DNA of 35,422 nt from Candidatus Zipacnadia bacterium (GTDB lineage: Bacteria > Armatimonadota > Zipacnadia > Zipacnadales > Zipacnadaceae): assembly GCA_029820565.1 (NCBI GenBank), contig JALGUR010000057.1:1-35422 (forward strand), read 5' to 3'. How positions within the stretch are numbered: position 1 is the first letter of the stretch; each line of letters begins with the position of its first letter. Below, in pieces: positions 9,228 to 17,280 of the stretch. Position numbers and translations under genes: made by a program. The notes below the pieces were generated by a model. That model was not told the DNA's origin. It searched no databases and saw only the letters and a program-made list of their open reading frames with translations.

Positions 9228-10484
9228 CTATCCTTCGCCAATCGGCAGCAATTCAATGCCATCACGCTGCTCGTTGACCCCGAAGCGCAGCGCGTAGCAG
9301 CGAGTAGGAGTGCCGCCCGATTTCGTGTAGCTCAGGAAGATTGATTCGTCTTGCATCAAAAAGCCGCCTGGATAGCCGTAGCTGGTCGGGTCCAGCGCGA
9401 GCGGCTGCGTCCAGTTATACCCACCGTCTTTGCTAATGAGCACGTGCAGCGTCCCGATCGTACAGGCACAAACGATAGTGTCGTCTGAGAGCACGAACAT
9501 GGCCGGCGACTTGACTTTCGGCGGCCCCATGCGACCGATTTTATCCCAGGTTACAGCGTCATCGTCAGATACATACACGCCCCCATCGGGGCGGCAGACC
9601 ATGACGATGCGCCCGGTAGACAGCCGGACCATATCCCCCTCGTCCACGGACACATCGTTGCGGCGAAGGGTGGCGATGACTCGCCAGGTCTTGCCGTCAT
9701 CGTCAGAGCGGTGGAATGCCCCAAACAGCCGCGGGCTCCCCTTGTCCATGTCATAGGTCTTCCAGAGGATGCCCCCGTCGGGAAGCTGGATGCAACTGGA
9801 CGTGCTGCGCGCGTAGAAGGTGCCGGCGCTCTCAATCCAGATAGGCTCACTCCAGGTGTAACCGTTGTCGGTGGAGCGCAGCACCAGTTGCCGCGTGTTT
9901 AGCTCCGGATGGCCCGCCGGCGCCTCCTCGAATCCGTACCACGAAGACTGCACGTTAACAAAGAGCAGTATCGTGCCCGCGCCAGTGACGAAGATGTTGT
10001 CAGGCCGCTCATCCAGAGGGCCATCATAGACCGTTACCGGCCGGCTCCAGGTCTTACCGTTGTCCGAAGAGCGCTCCAGCATTACGCGTCCGCCCCTGGG
10101 CGCGTCCCAATTGAAGACGAAATCAGGCCAGCTTTCGCGTTTGTCCTGCGTCACCACGAGCGGCTTGGCGAACGAGACGTGCCAGTAGCCCGCCGAATTG
10201 GCGTACAGGATGTCGCTGTTGGGGGCGCGGGTAACACACTCGGCCCAGCCGATAAAATCACCGAGTCCTGGGAAATCGTCAGGGCGGTTGGTGTCATAGC
10301 CGGTAACGCACACTCGACCCTGTTCATAGGTTAGACTGTTCACTTTGTCCACCTCCGGTTGTGCCTGGGTTGCTTCGTCGGCTGACTGAGCCGGCGCTGA
10401 CCATCTTGCCCCAATTACCACCAACCCCAACACCACTGCCACAATTGCCCAGATGCTCATCTGATTCCGACTGAATACTCGCAT
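9228..10484 (-). CDS. Secreted Asp-box sialidase-like protein, subfamily B, copy 2 (no LamG)
   Basis: A GTG at 10517 opens the frame, but the ATG at 10484 has GAGGAA 6 nt upstream and starts a proper signal peptide (MRVFSRNQMSIWAIVAVV..., ending SAPAQSA), giving 418 residues. After a short Gln/Pro/Glu linker comes the propeller (VCVTGYDTNRPDDFPGLGD, AGYWHVSFAKP). Asp boxes are SSDNGKTW, STDNGYTW, SDDDGKTW, SDDDAVTW (G lost) and SKDGGYNW (T lost), so the last two blades are degenerating. VDEGDMVRLSTGR and VCRPDGG are kept. It equals its LamG-bearing neighbours minus the LamG domain, suggesting domain loss after duplication. The gap to the next gene is 99 nt, the longest in the array; no promoter was recognised there. 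Confidence 0.84.
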   Translation of the reverse strand: MRVFSRNQMSIWAIVAVVLGLVVIGARWSAPAQSADEATQAQPEVDKVNSLTYEQGRVCVTGYDTNRPDDFPGLGDFIGWAECVTRAPNSDILYANSAGYWHVSFAKPLVVTQDKRESWPDFVFNWDAPRGGRVMLERSSDNGKTWSRPVTVYDGPLDERPDNIFVTGAGTILLFVNVQSSWYGFEEAPAGHPELNTRQLVLRSTDNGYTWSEPIWIESAGTFYARSTSSCIQLPDGGILWKTYDMDKGSPRLFGAFHRSDDDGKTWRVIATLRRNDVSVDEGDMVRLSTGRIVMVCRPDGGVYVSDDDAVTWDKIGRMGPPKVKSPAMFVLSDDTIVCACTIGTLHVLISKDGGYNWTQPLALDPTSYGYPGGFLMQDESIFLSYTKSGGTPTRCYALRFGVNEQRDGIELLPIGEG

Positions 10485-10516
10485 GTCACGTTCCTCTTTG
10501 GAAATAAGTTTTGGCA

Positions 10517-12499
10517 CTACTCGCCAATCGGCAGCAACTCAATGCCATTGCGTTCATCGTTAACCCGAAATCGGGTCAGCCAGCAGCGGTTGGGGGTGCC
10601 GCCAGACTGGACATAGCCGAGCAGGAATGATTCGTCCTCCATCAGGAAGAGCTTGCCGTAGCCATACACCGAGGGGTCTACCGTGATGGGGTCGGACCAT
10701 GTTTTGCCTTCGTCCGTGCTCAGGAAGATGCTCTGGCCGCCGCTGCCGCCGGCCGTGCATACTACCGTATCATCCTCCAGCACCGCCACACGGGGGGCGT
10801 AGACATAATCTGGACCGATTTTGCTAATTTCCTCCCAGGTCACTCCATCATCATCCGAGGCCATCACACCGCCGTCAGGCCTGAGGACCAGAAGGATACG
10901 GCCATCAGAGAGTCGCACCAGATCGCCCTCATCGGTGTGTACGCCGTCGCGGTGGATATTGGAGATAATTCGCCAGGTATTGCCGTCGTCGTCGGAGCGA
11001 TGGATCGTCCCATCTAACAACGAACGCCCCTTGAACATGTCATAAGTCATCCACAGAATACCCCCGTCGGGCAACTGGATACAACCGGAATAGGACCGCG
11101 TGTAGAAGGTGCCCGAACTGTTAATGGGGACGGGTTCAGTCCAGGTCTGACCATTATCAGTAGACCGCGTCACTAACTGGCGAGTGTTAAGCTCCTGGTG
11201 GCCCTCGGGGGCCTCCGACAGACCGTACCAGGAAGCCTGCATGTTGACGAAGACCAACACTGTGCCCCTATCGGTGACAAAAACGTTGCTGCACCCGTCA
11301 TCAAGGGGGCCGTCGTAGACCGTGACCGGCCGGCTCCAGGTCTTCCCGTTGTCAGTAGAGCGCACGGCCATAATGCGGCCGCCGGTAGGCGCCTGGTGAT
11401 TGGGGGCGAAGCCCGACTTGGAGTAACTCTCCTTCAGGTTATCCGTAATGACATGGGGAGTAGCGAAGGAGACATGCCAGTATCCCGCCGAGTGGACAAA
11501 GAGCAAATCGCCGTCTGCCAGCCTAACTACACCGCCCACCCAACCAATGAAATCGCCGAGTCCGGGGAAATCGTCAGGGCGGTTGGTGTCATAACCAGTA
11601 ACACAAATGCGGGCTTCCTTATAGCTCAAACCTGCGGGTTGCTGCGTCTGCTGCACTTTTCTCACTACCTTTACCGGCTGCGCGACATTCGGCACCAGCG
11701 CCACAGCCTCTCTGTGATTTTGCTCTATTTCATCGGCCGTCAGAGCACGATTATACAACCGCACAAAGGCGATGTCACCCTCTAACCGATGTTTCTTCCC
11801 GGCTTGGTGGCTGCCAATGGCAACAGGATTATCATTGGCCACCAACTCACATTTCTGGTTGTGCTGACCGGCAGTTTCACCATTGACATACCACTGCGAA
11901 CGCGGCTCGCGGTTAATGTCATACGAAAAGACGAAGTGGGCGAAGGTGTCGTCGGCCAGTTCGATGGTCGGGCCGGTGTTCAGAGTCTCAGTTTTCCCCT
12001 TGATTTGAGTATTGAGGAAAACACGACCTATCTTACCACCTGAACGCACCTGCAAGTTGAAATCACCAATGCTGCCCATGCTGCCCTTCGCCAAAAACGG
12101 GGCCATAACCTCCGTTTTGAGGGTGCCTTGGCGGATCCGGACCAGTGCCTCAATAGTAAAGGCTTCGGTCATATCCAGGCTGTCGGCGTCGGCCACCTCT
12201 ACATAGTTGCCCTGGCCATTGAAGCGCAGACAATGGGGGTCGTCGGTCTGTCCGCTGCCCACCCAAGTGGGAGTGTCATAGTTACGCAGGCTACCATTGT
12301 TACCCTCCTCGCTGAGGTCAGTCCAGGTGGTAGCCTGAGGGTTAAAGTCCTGTCCACTATTCATCGCCGCATTCAAATACAGCACCAGTCCCTGCTCCGG
12401 CGCTGAATAAGCCGGACTGGCCCATCTATCCACGACCACCAGCATTAACACTGCCAGGAGTATCCCCACAGCCCTTCTATGAAAGTCTGTTGAAGCCAT
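10517..12499 (-). CDS. Secreted LamG + Asp-box sialidase-like protein, subfamily B, copy 3 (first gene of the array)
   Basis: A TTG at 12505 opens the frame. The ATG at 12499 is preferred because AGGAGGT lies 9 nt upstream. The 660-residue product has a signal peptide ending SPAYSA, a LamG domain (~30-245, starting GLVLYLNAAMNSGQDF), a linker rich in Val/Lys/Gln, and the propeller (CVTGYDTNRPDDFPGLGD, AGYWHVSFATP). Asp boxes are STDNGKTW, STDNGQTW, SDDDGNTW, SDDDGVTW and STDEGKTW. TDEGDLVRLSDGR and VLRPDGG fit the GH33 Glu/Arg positions. It is highly similar to the 7056-9128 gene along its whole length. It is the first gene after the promoter at 12548-12576. Confidence 0.86.
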   Translation of the reverse strand: MASTDFHRRAVGILLAVLMLVVVDRWASPAYSAPEQGLVLYLNAAMNSGQDFNPQATTWTDLSEEGNNGSLRNYDTPTWVGSGQTDDPHCLRFNGQGNYVEVADADSLDMTEAFTIEALVRIRQGTLKTEVMAPFLAKGSMGSIGDFNLQVRSGGKIGRVFLNTQIKGKTETLNTGPTIELADDTFAHFVFSYDINREPRSQWYVNGETAGQHNQKCELVANDNPVAIGSHQAGKKHRLEGDIAFVRLYNRALTADEIEQNHREAVALVPNVAQPVKVVRKVQQTQQPAGLSYKEARICVTGYDTNRPDDFPGLGDFIGWVGGVVRLADGDLLFVHSAGYWHVSFATPHVITDNLKESYSKSGFAPNHQAPTGGRIMAVRSTDNGKTWSRPVTVYDGPLDDGCSNVFVTDRGTVLVFVNMQASWYGLSEAPEGHQELNTRQLVTRSTDNGQTWTEPVPINSSGTFYTRSYSGCIQLPDGGILWMTYDMFKGRSLLDGTIHRSDDDGNTWRIISNIHRDGVHTDEGDLVRLSDGRILLVLRPDGGVMASDDDGVTWEEISKIGPDYVYAPRVAVLEDDTVVCTAGGSGGQSIFLSTDEGKTWSDPITVDPSVYGYGKLFLMEDESFLLGYVQSGGTPNRCWLTRFRVNDERNGIELLPIGE

Positions 12500-12547
12500 G
12501 CGCAATAGACCTCCTCTTTTGGTTTACTATGAACAGTAAGGTAATAT

Positions 12548-12576
12548 AGTATATACAACAGTGAGGGGTATGTCTA
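12548..12576 (-). promoter_or_regulatory. Sigma70-like promoter for the six-gene sialidase-like array
   Basis: Read on the minus strand: TAGACA (12576-12571), a 17-nt spacer, TATACT (12553-12548). Each box differs from consensus by one base and the spacer is optimal. It lies 49 nt before the ATG at 12499, in an AT-rich stretch between the beta-barrel gene and the array. This suggests the array can be transcribed separately from the barrel gene. Confidence 0.6.
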
Positions 12577-12662
12577 CTGCTGGTTAGTGGAGATGCGCGA
12601 AGTAAGGAAGTGACGCTATCCTCGGCTACACGCGGGGAAGATTTCCGAAGTCAGGTATATCC

Positions 12663-15260
12663 TTAGAAGGCAGCACTATATTCCAACCGGCCCTCGCAAG
12701 ACTTCTTGATGTCCTGTGAGTTGGCCGGCGGCGTAACACGGTGCAGGGAGAGCACCAGGCTGCCCTGGTCACCCCAGTTCTTGGTGTAACTCAAATCCAA
12801 CAGGGCGGCCGGTACGACTTTTTTGGGGTTGGGCTGGGGGACAAAGTCGCCCGACTGATAACTCAGGTCAATTTTACCGCCCGCGTCTTCCGCTCCGCCA
12901 ACCAGTTGCAGTTTCAGGTACTGAACCACTTGCTCGGGCAGAACCTGCTCGCGGAAGTCGCAATAGCGGTAGCCGACATCCAGATTCACACCACCAAATA
13001 TCTGGCGCGAGAAGCCCAGATCATAGCGGGTAGCCGGCAGTACACTCTTGCCGTGGCGTCCCAGGGGATTGTTGACATAGCCCAGTTTCATAGCACCGCC
13101 CAGAGCCGGCAGGGACAGATGAATGCCGCGTTTACGCGCCGGTCGGCCGGGCTGGTCTCCGTATTCAAATTTGATATTGAGCCGGTCAGATTCGCCGTGC
13201 TGAATAGCTGCCTCTATTATCGGCTCGTCCAGCAGGCTCCACTTCTTGGCATCGTATTCAGTCAATTGCAGATTGAGACCAAGATGCTTAGGATTCCCCC
13301 ACGCGAATCGGATGTCACTGGCCGAGTCCGACTCCTGGTCCAATCCCCCCCAGGTGGTGTATCCCACTTGAATCCCCAAGCCGTTATCTCCGTTTTTGTC
13401 CTTGGTCAGATAGACATTGCGAAGAATAGTGGCCTCGTTATCCGCCGTATTGGACTGGTCAAAGCGCCCTTTCAGGGCGAGAGTATCGGAGAGTTTCAGA
13501 GTGCCGTGCAGTTTACGAGTCCGGCTATCCTGGCCGTCGCCCGCATCACGGATATAATAGTTACCAGTTAGGTCCAACGACTTAAAGGGCTGAGCCGTGA
13601 GGTCAATACTGGTGGTGCGTATGCTGGGTTTGTCTGAGTACTCAGTGACAATGTGATTGCCTTTCAGCCCTGCCCAGTCGGTAAACAGCTCAAATTTCGG
13701 CGTTTGGATAGAGAACCGGCGCTCCCGCGCGGTACCCTCATCGCCCGGTATATTAGTGACCCGCCGTTCCAGTTCCAGTTTTTCGCCGTTCATTGCTACG
13801 GCCAGGTAACTGCGATAGCGTATCTCATAACGGTCCGTCTCCCGCAGCGTTACCCGATTCTGCTCCAATTTAGCCGCAGTACCAAAGAGGCTAAACGGCA
13901 TCTGGAAGTCGCTGGTGCGCAATTCCTGAGTAGGCTTGTTCTTCCGCTCAATCTGCTCAATATTGTGCGTGAGAATTGCCTCATTGTCCACAAAGCCCAG
14001 GGGCACTGAGAGCGCCATGCGGGGCCGCTGGGACTTCTCGCCATTGTTGTCGCGCTTGTACAGATGATACTCCAGGTTAGCCGTGTCATTCAGCAAGCTC
14101 AGGTTAGGCGTATCCAGCCAATACTCGCGGATCGTCTCGAGTGTCCCGTCGCTGTCAACCCGCCGAGACTTCGTCCGCAGGCTCATGTCCTTGCCCTGCA
14201 CCAGCGCGGTCAGATGAGCACCCCGCAGGCGCTCATGCCGGCCCGGCTCACTGATGGCACCGCGCTGAAGTTTCAGAGTACTTGTGGTACCCAGAAACCC
14301 AAGAGGCGTGTACAGCTCTACATTGCGCACTTGCTGAGTCGGTTTGCCTTTGCGGTGCACCGGCTCGGAGCTGTACAGGAAGGTCGCGCCGGAGCGGATG
14401 CTTTCTAGCGGTGTGAACAACTTGACAGTCCGCTCTTTGGTTTCCGTACCATCTTTGACAGTCAGACTCCGATGATACTCAGCCTTGGCTTCTCCGCCGA
14501 AAAGCGCCAATGGCGCCAAGACATCAAAACTCTTGACGCTTTTGCTGTGGATGCCTTCGCTTTCAGTGAGTTTAGAATACGAAATCTGACCGTCCCCGCC
14601 ACTGAGGGGCATAGCCAAAGTGGCTTCGGCCTGGCGCCGATGGAGTCCGAGGACGTCAGGTGCGTCAGTATTGGTCAGTTTAGCAACCAGATTATAGCCC
14701 TCACCCAGACCGGTATTTAGGCTCATAATACGGGTGAGTAGTTCTTCGGGGTCATTGGAGCCAGCAAACTTGCTCGTCTCAATTTGCTCGAACCCCAACA
14801 CCCCACTACTGTGGCCCGCCCCGAAGCCTTGACTGAGGCTGAGCGACTTGGTCGTGGTGCCCTGAAGCAGAATCTGCTGCAAATCCTTGACTGTCTTGAC
14901 CTCACGCGCGAAAGCCAAGTTAGTGCGCGAAGTTAGTTCCAAGGACAATTCATTGATAAGATTCTCTTCCAGACCCGTGTTCAGTACAGCATTCTTGTGT
15001 GTGATAATAGACTGATTGTACTGTTGGCGCAGATTCAGCCCGGGCATAGCCGTGAAGTCAAACTCATACTCAGTTATGTTGGCGGCCGGCTGGCCGGCGG
15101 CCCACGCTCCCTCTGCCCGCATTATACTGTGCAGGGGCGAACTGATCGGCTGGAGGCTTTCCAGCGGGGTAATATCCTGACTATACCCGACGCCGGCAGC
15201 TATCGCCAATCCTATCACGCCCACACATATTGTTATTGAGAAGCGATTGGCATTCATCAT
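12663..15260 (-). CDS. Predicted outer-membrane beta-barrel protein built of repeated hairpins
   Basis: This 865-residue protein was not recognised as a named family. It has a signal peptide (about 1-28, ending GVGYSQ) and ends in Phe (RLEYSAAF), as proteins inserted by the BAM complex usually do. The body is strand-like with alternating polar and hydrophobic residues and Gly/Asp/Asn-rich turns, and there is almost no long helix beyond ~115-135. Residues ~240-545 hold seven ~35-residue units with the core pattern R-x-x-x-(L/F)-x-(T/M/A)-P-(L/F) followed by an AxLxxxx strand. Units 3 and 6 are extended to ~65 residues, so two ~135-residue blocks (240-375 and 376-512) look like an internal duplication. 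The start has no strong ribosome site. It lies just upstream of the sialidase-like array on the same strand, so a cell-surface role linked to those exported proteins is plausible. Confidence 0.7.
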   Translation of the reverse strand: MMNANRFSITICVGVIGLAIAAGVGYSQDITPLESLQPISSPLHSIMRAEGAWAAGQPAANITEYEFDFTAMPGLNLRQQYNQSIITHKNAVLNTGLEENLINELSLELTSRTNLAFAREVKTVKDLQQILLQGTTTKSLSLSQGFGAGHSSGVLGFEQIETSKFAGSNDPEELLTRIMSLNTGLGEGYNLVAKLTNTDAPDVLGLHRRQAEATLAMPLSGGDGQISYSKLTESEGIHSKSVKSFDVLAPLALFGGEAKAEYHRSLTVKDGTETKERTVKLFTPLESIRSGATFLYSSEPVHRKGKPTQQVRNVELYTPLGFLGTTSTLKLQRGAISEPGRHERLRGAHLTALVQGKDMSLRTKSRRVDSDGTLETIREYWLDTPNLSLLNDTANLEYHLYKRDNNGEKSQRPRMALSVPLGFVDNEAILTHNIEQIERKNKPTQELRTSDFQMPFSLFGTAAKLEQNRVTLRETDRYEIRYRSYLAVAMNGEKLELERRVTNIPGDEGTARERRFSIQTPKFELFTDWAGLKGNHIVTEYSDKPSIRTTSIDLTAQPFKSLDLTGNYYIRDAGDGQDSRTRKLHGTLKLSDTLALKGRFDQSNTADNEATILRNVYLTKDKNGDNGLGIQVGYTTWGGLDQESDSASDIRFAWGNPKHLGLNLQLTEYDAKKWSLLDEPIIEAAIQHGESDRLNIKFEYGDQPGRPARKRGIHLSLPALGGAMKLGYVNNPLGRHGKSVLPATRYDLGFSRQIFGGVNLDVGYRYCDFREQVLPEQVVQYLKLQLVGGAEDAGGKIDLSYQSGDFVPQPNPKKVVPAALLDLSYTKNWGDQGSLVLSLHRVTPPANSQDIKKSCEGRLEYSAAF

Positions 15261-15535
15261 AAACTACTATACTTGATTTGGTGTATTCCTACCTCCATAT
15301 ATATAGACAAACGTCATAGCGAAAAGGTTTCATCTGCCATATACTATTTCGGTTATTTATTATTCTACCCTGAGGCTGGGTTTATTATTCCTGGCTGGGG
15401 ATGCCCGCCAAATGCTTTTTGTTACGAGATCGTCTGCGAATTGTTACTCAACGCGTTCGTATTCAGTCTATATCCAAGGGAATGTAACGCTTTTCACCTT
15501 CGCGAGGCACTCGCCCTGAGTGGACCTGCCGGTAT

Positions 15536-16324
15536 TTATCGTCCGCATGCGGCTTGCAGCTCCTCAGAGGTGGTTGAGCAACCCACCTTCAGTTCAATAT
15601 TGAAGATAGCCGCCTGCGTCAGCCATTCACCGTCCAGGGTGTGGCTGCCTTCAATAGCGGTGGTGCAGTCACGCAGCAGTATGATGTGATAGCCGCGGTC
15701 GCGCATTGCCCGTATCCCATAGTCGCGAAATTGCACACAGATATTCGCCGCAAATCCAGCATAAAATAGATGAAGAATCTCCCGGTGGCGGCACAGGCGG
15801 TGCAATTGCTCGCCAGTGGCCACCACGAAATCTTGGGGACCCGGCTCCAGGAAACTCATTATTCGCATCCCCGGAAACAGGTTGTCATCAGCAAGCCACT
15901 GCTCCAGTAATGGTTCGGCCGGCCGGGCGTAGGGGTCATCCGTATATCCTTGCGTGCGGCGAATGAATTCAGATGGGGGCCAGCCCGCTTGACCGCCATC
16001 TCCGAACAGTTCTGAGTTAGCGGCGTAGGCCAGCCACTGGGGATATTTGTGGGCAACACCGGGCGAAGGAGCATGCACCACTGTCACCCCGGCCTCCCGG
16101 CAAGGCTGAACCACCGGCAAGATCCGCTCCCGCGCCACGCGTTCGGCGCGTTCCACAAAACTAACGACCGGATGACGATCCCAGCAGTCCACCAGGACCA
16201 AGGCCGATTGGTCAGCCGGCACAGTGATTTCTCGCTGGTGCCAGTCGAAATTCTCCTCCCGACAGGGCACATCGGGGTCAGTGTATTCACGACTATGTCG
16301 GCAGGTGAACGTCAATTGTTTCAT
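15536..16324 (-). CDS. Isochorismatase-like cysteine hydrolase
   Basis: The frame opens at 16354. The ATG at 16324 has AAGGAGG 8 nt upstream and is chosen, giving 262 residues. The isochorismatase/nicotinamidase fold is shown by ALVLVDCWDRHP (catalytic Asp at the end of the first strand) and by FYAGFAANICVQFRDYGIRAM, which carries the nucleophilic Cys after the cis-peptide region. RDCTTAIEG follows, and the protein ends ELKVGCSTTSEEL. The Lys of the usual Asp-Lys-Cys triad is not visible: the corresponding strand reads DFVVATGEQLHRL. The substrate cannot be told. No signal peptide, so cytoplasmic. It sits between the barrel gene and the DUF2225 gene on the same strand. Confidence 0.8.
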   Translation of the reverse strand: MKQLTFTCRHSREYTDPDVPCREENFDWHQREITVPADQSALVLVDCWDRHPVVSFVERAERVARERILPVVQPCREAGVTVVHAPSPGVAHKYPQWLAYAANSELFGDGGQAGWPPSEFIRRTQGYTDDPYARPAEPLLEQWLADDNLFPGMRIMSFLEPGPQDFVVATGEQLHRLCRHREILHLFYAGFAANICVQFRDYGIRAMRDRGYHIILLRDCTTAIEGSHTLDGEWLTQAAIFNIELKVGCSTTSEELQAACGR

Positions 16325-16428
16325 GCTTTGCGCCTCCTTACATAGTATGGGCATTGTCGGCAGCGCGGCATCTACTCGCAGAACCTATGCACTCTACCGG
16401 GATGCCCCGCAGGCTTCCAGGACCACCC

Positions 16429-17106
16429 TCAGACCTCTATGGTCATATTCTGGCACTCATGGTCCACAGCCGCCTGGCGCTGGCAGCGGATAAGATGTAG
16501 CAGGCGAGAGTCGCCGTCCTCCGCGCTGGCTTCACTGGCCTGCTGCAGCACCGCTACTGCCAACTCATAGCGGCCCAGGCGGCGGTACAATTCTCCTATC
16601 AAATATGATATAGTCAACTCTTGGTCGGTGTTCACTTCGCCGCAGGTCAGGGCCTCCTCAAAGCGCAGAAGTGTCGCTAACTGGCACTGTTGCTCCCGGC
16701 TTGGATTACCCTCCTGGCGAGCACACCACGAGGCCCGCAGATATAAGTCGCCTAACCGCAACTGAGTAGCGCGATTGTCGTACTCGTAGCACTGAGCCGC
16801 CAGTAGATACTTGCTGGAACCACTGAGATCTGAGGGCTCCTCGCCGCTGCAGACCGGATGGTCTCGTACAGCGCCGCTAAGCACATAGTCCTGCACCGAC
16901 TCCTGGACGGAATCAAAATCGCCCTCAAAGGCAGCGAAGCAACAATTGGGGCAAACATGGACATAATAAGGAAGTGGATCAGTGCCCAAAGTGTGAGGTC
17001 TGAAATCGGTGTCCTGCCCGATGCGATTAGTGCTGACAACACCGGTAGTGGCAAACTGCGTAGCGCAGACTGGACAAGTAAGTTCGGTCTTAAACAGTAT
17101 GCTCAT
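16429..17106 (-). CDS. DUF2225 family protein (zinc ribbon plus TPR-like helices)
   Basis: This 225-residue protein has a split CxxC pair typical of DUF2225: C11-P-V-C14 near the start and C52-P-N-C55 after a ~37-residue insert containing the ...STNRIGQDTDFRP... segment. The rest is helical with TPR-like pairs (YLIGELYRRLGRYELAVAVLQQA). Function of the family is unknown; a metal-bound ribbon with a protein-interaction tail is likely. It has its own promoter at 17135-17164 and is divergent from the isomerase-like pseudogene. Confidence 0.8.
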   Translation of the reverse strand: MSILFKTELTCPVCATQFATTGVVSTNRIGQDTDFRPHTLGTDPLPYYVHVCPNCCFAAFEGDFDSVQESVQDYVLSGAVRDHPVCSGEEPSDLSGSSKYLLAAQCYEYDNRATQLRLGDLYLRASWCARQEGNPSREQQCQLATLLRFEEALTCGEVNTDQELTISYLIGELYRRLGRYELAVAVLQQASEASAEDGDSRLLHLIRCQRQAAVDHECQNMTIEV

Positions 17107-17134
17107 ACTCGCGATATCCTCGGCCTACTGCTAC

Positions 17135-17164
17135 ATTCTACAGACAATTATGGGCCTATGTCAA
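17135..17164 (-). promoter_or_regulatory. Sigma70-like promoter for the DUF2225 gene
   Basis: On the minus strand: TTGACA (17164-17159), an 18-nt spacer, TAGAAT (17140-17135). The -35 is perfect and the -10 differs from consensus by one base. It lies about 29 nt before the ATG at 17106. Confidence 0.6.
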
Positions 17165-17211
17165 TGCACAAAAAGGTCCAATTATCTTAGGGAAGGAAAA
17201 ATGGTAGGCTC

Positions 17212-17235
17212 CTGCGAATATGACAACGTTCGCAG
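17212..17235. promoter_or_regulatory. Perfect dyad upstream of the isomerase-like gene
   Basis: CTGCGAA, ten bases, TTCGCAG form a perfect 7-bp inverted repeat. It sits 46 nt before the GTG at 17281 and upstream of the divergent DUF2225 promoter. The spacing of half-sites suits a dimeric regulator; a hairpin in the leader RNA is the alternative. Confidence 0.4.
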
Positions 17236-17280
17236 ACACTGCTAACTAACACAACTGCGAGTTGAAGGAGAAAACTACAA

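Noticed and set aside
12741-13571. 276-codon open frame on the plus strand opposite the barrel gene
   Set aside because: Antisense to the barrel gene, which has a signal peptide, repeats and a terminal Phe.
15273-15689. 138-codon open frame on the plus strand
   Set aside because: Begins in the AT-rich gap without a ribosome site and runs antisense into the cysteine hydrolase gene.
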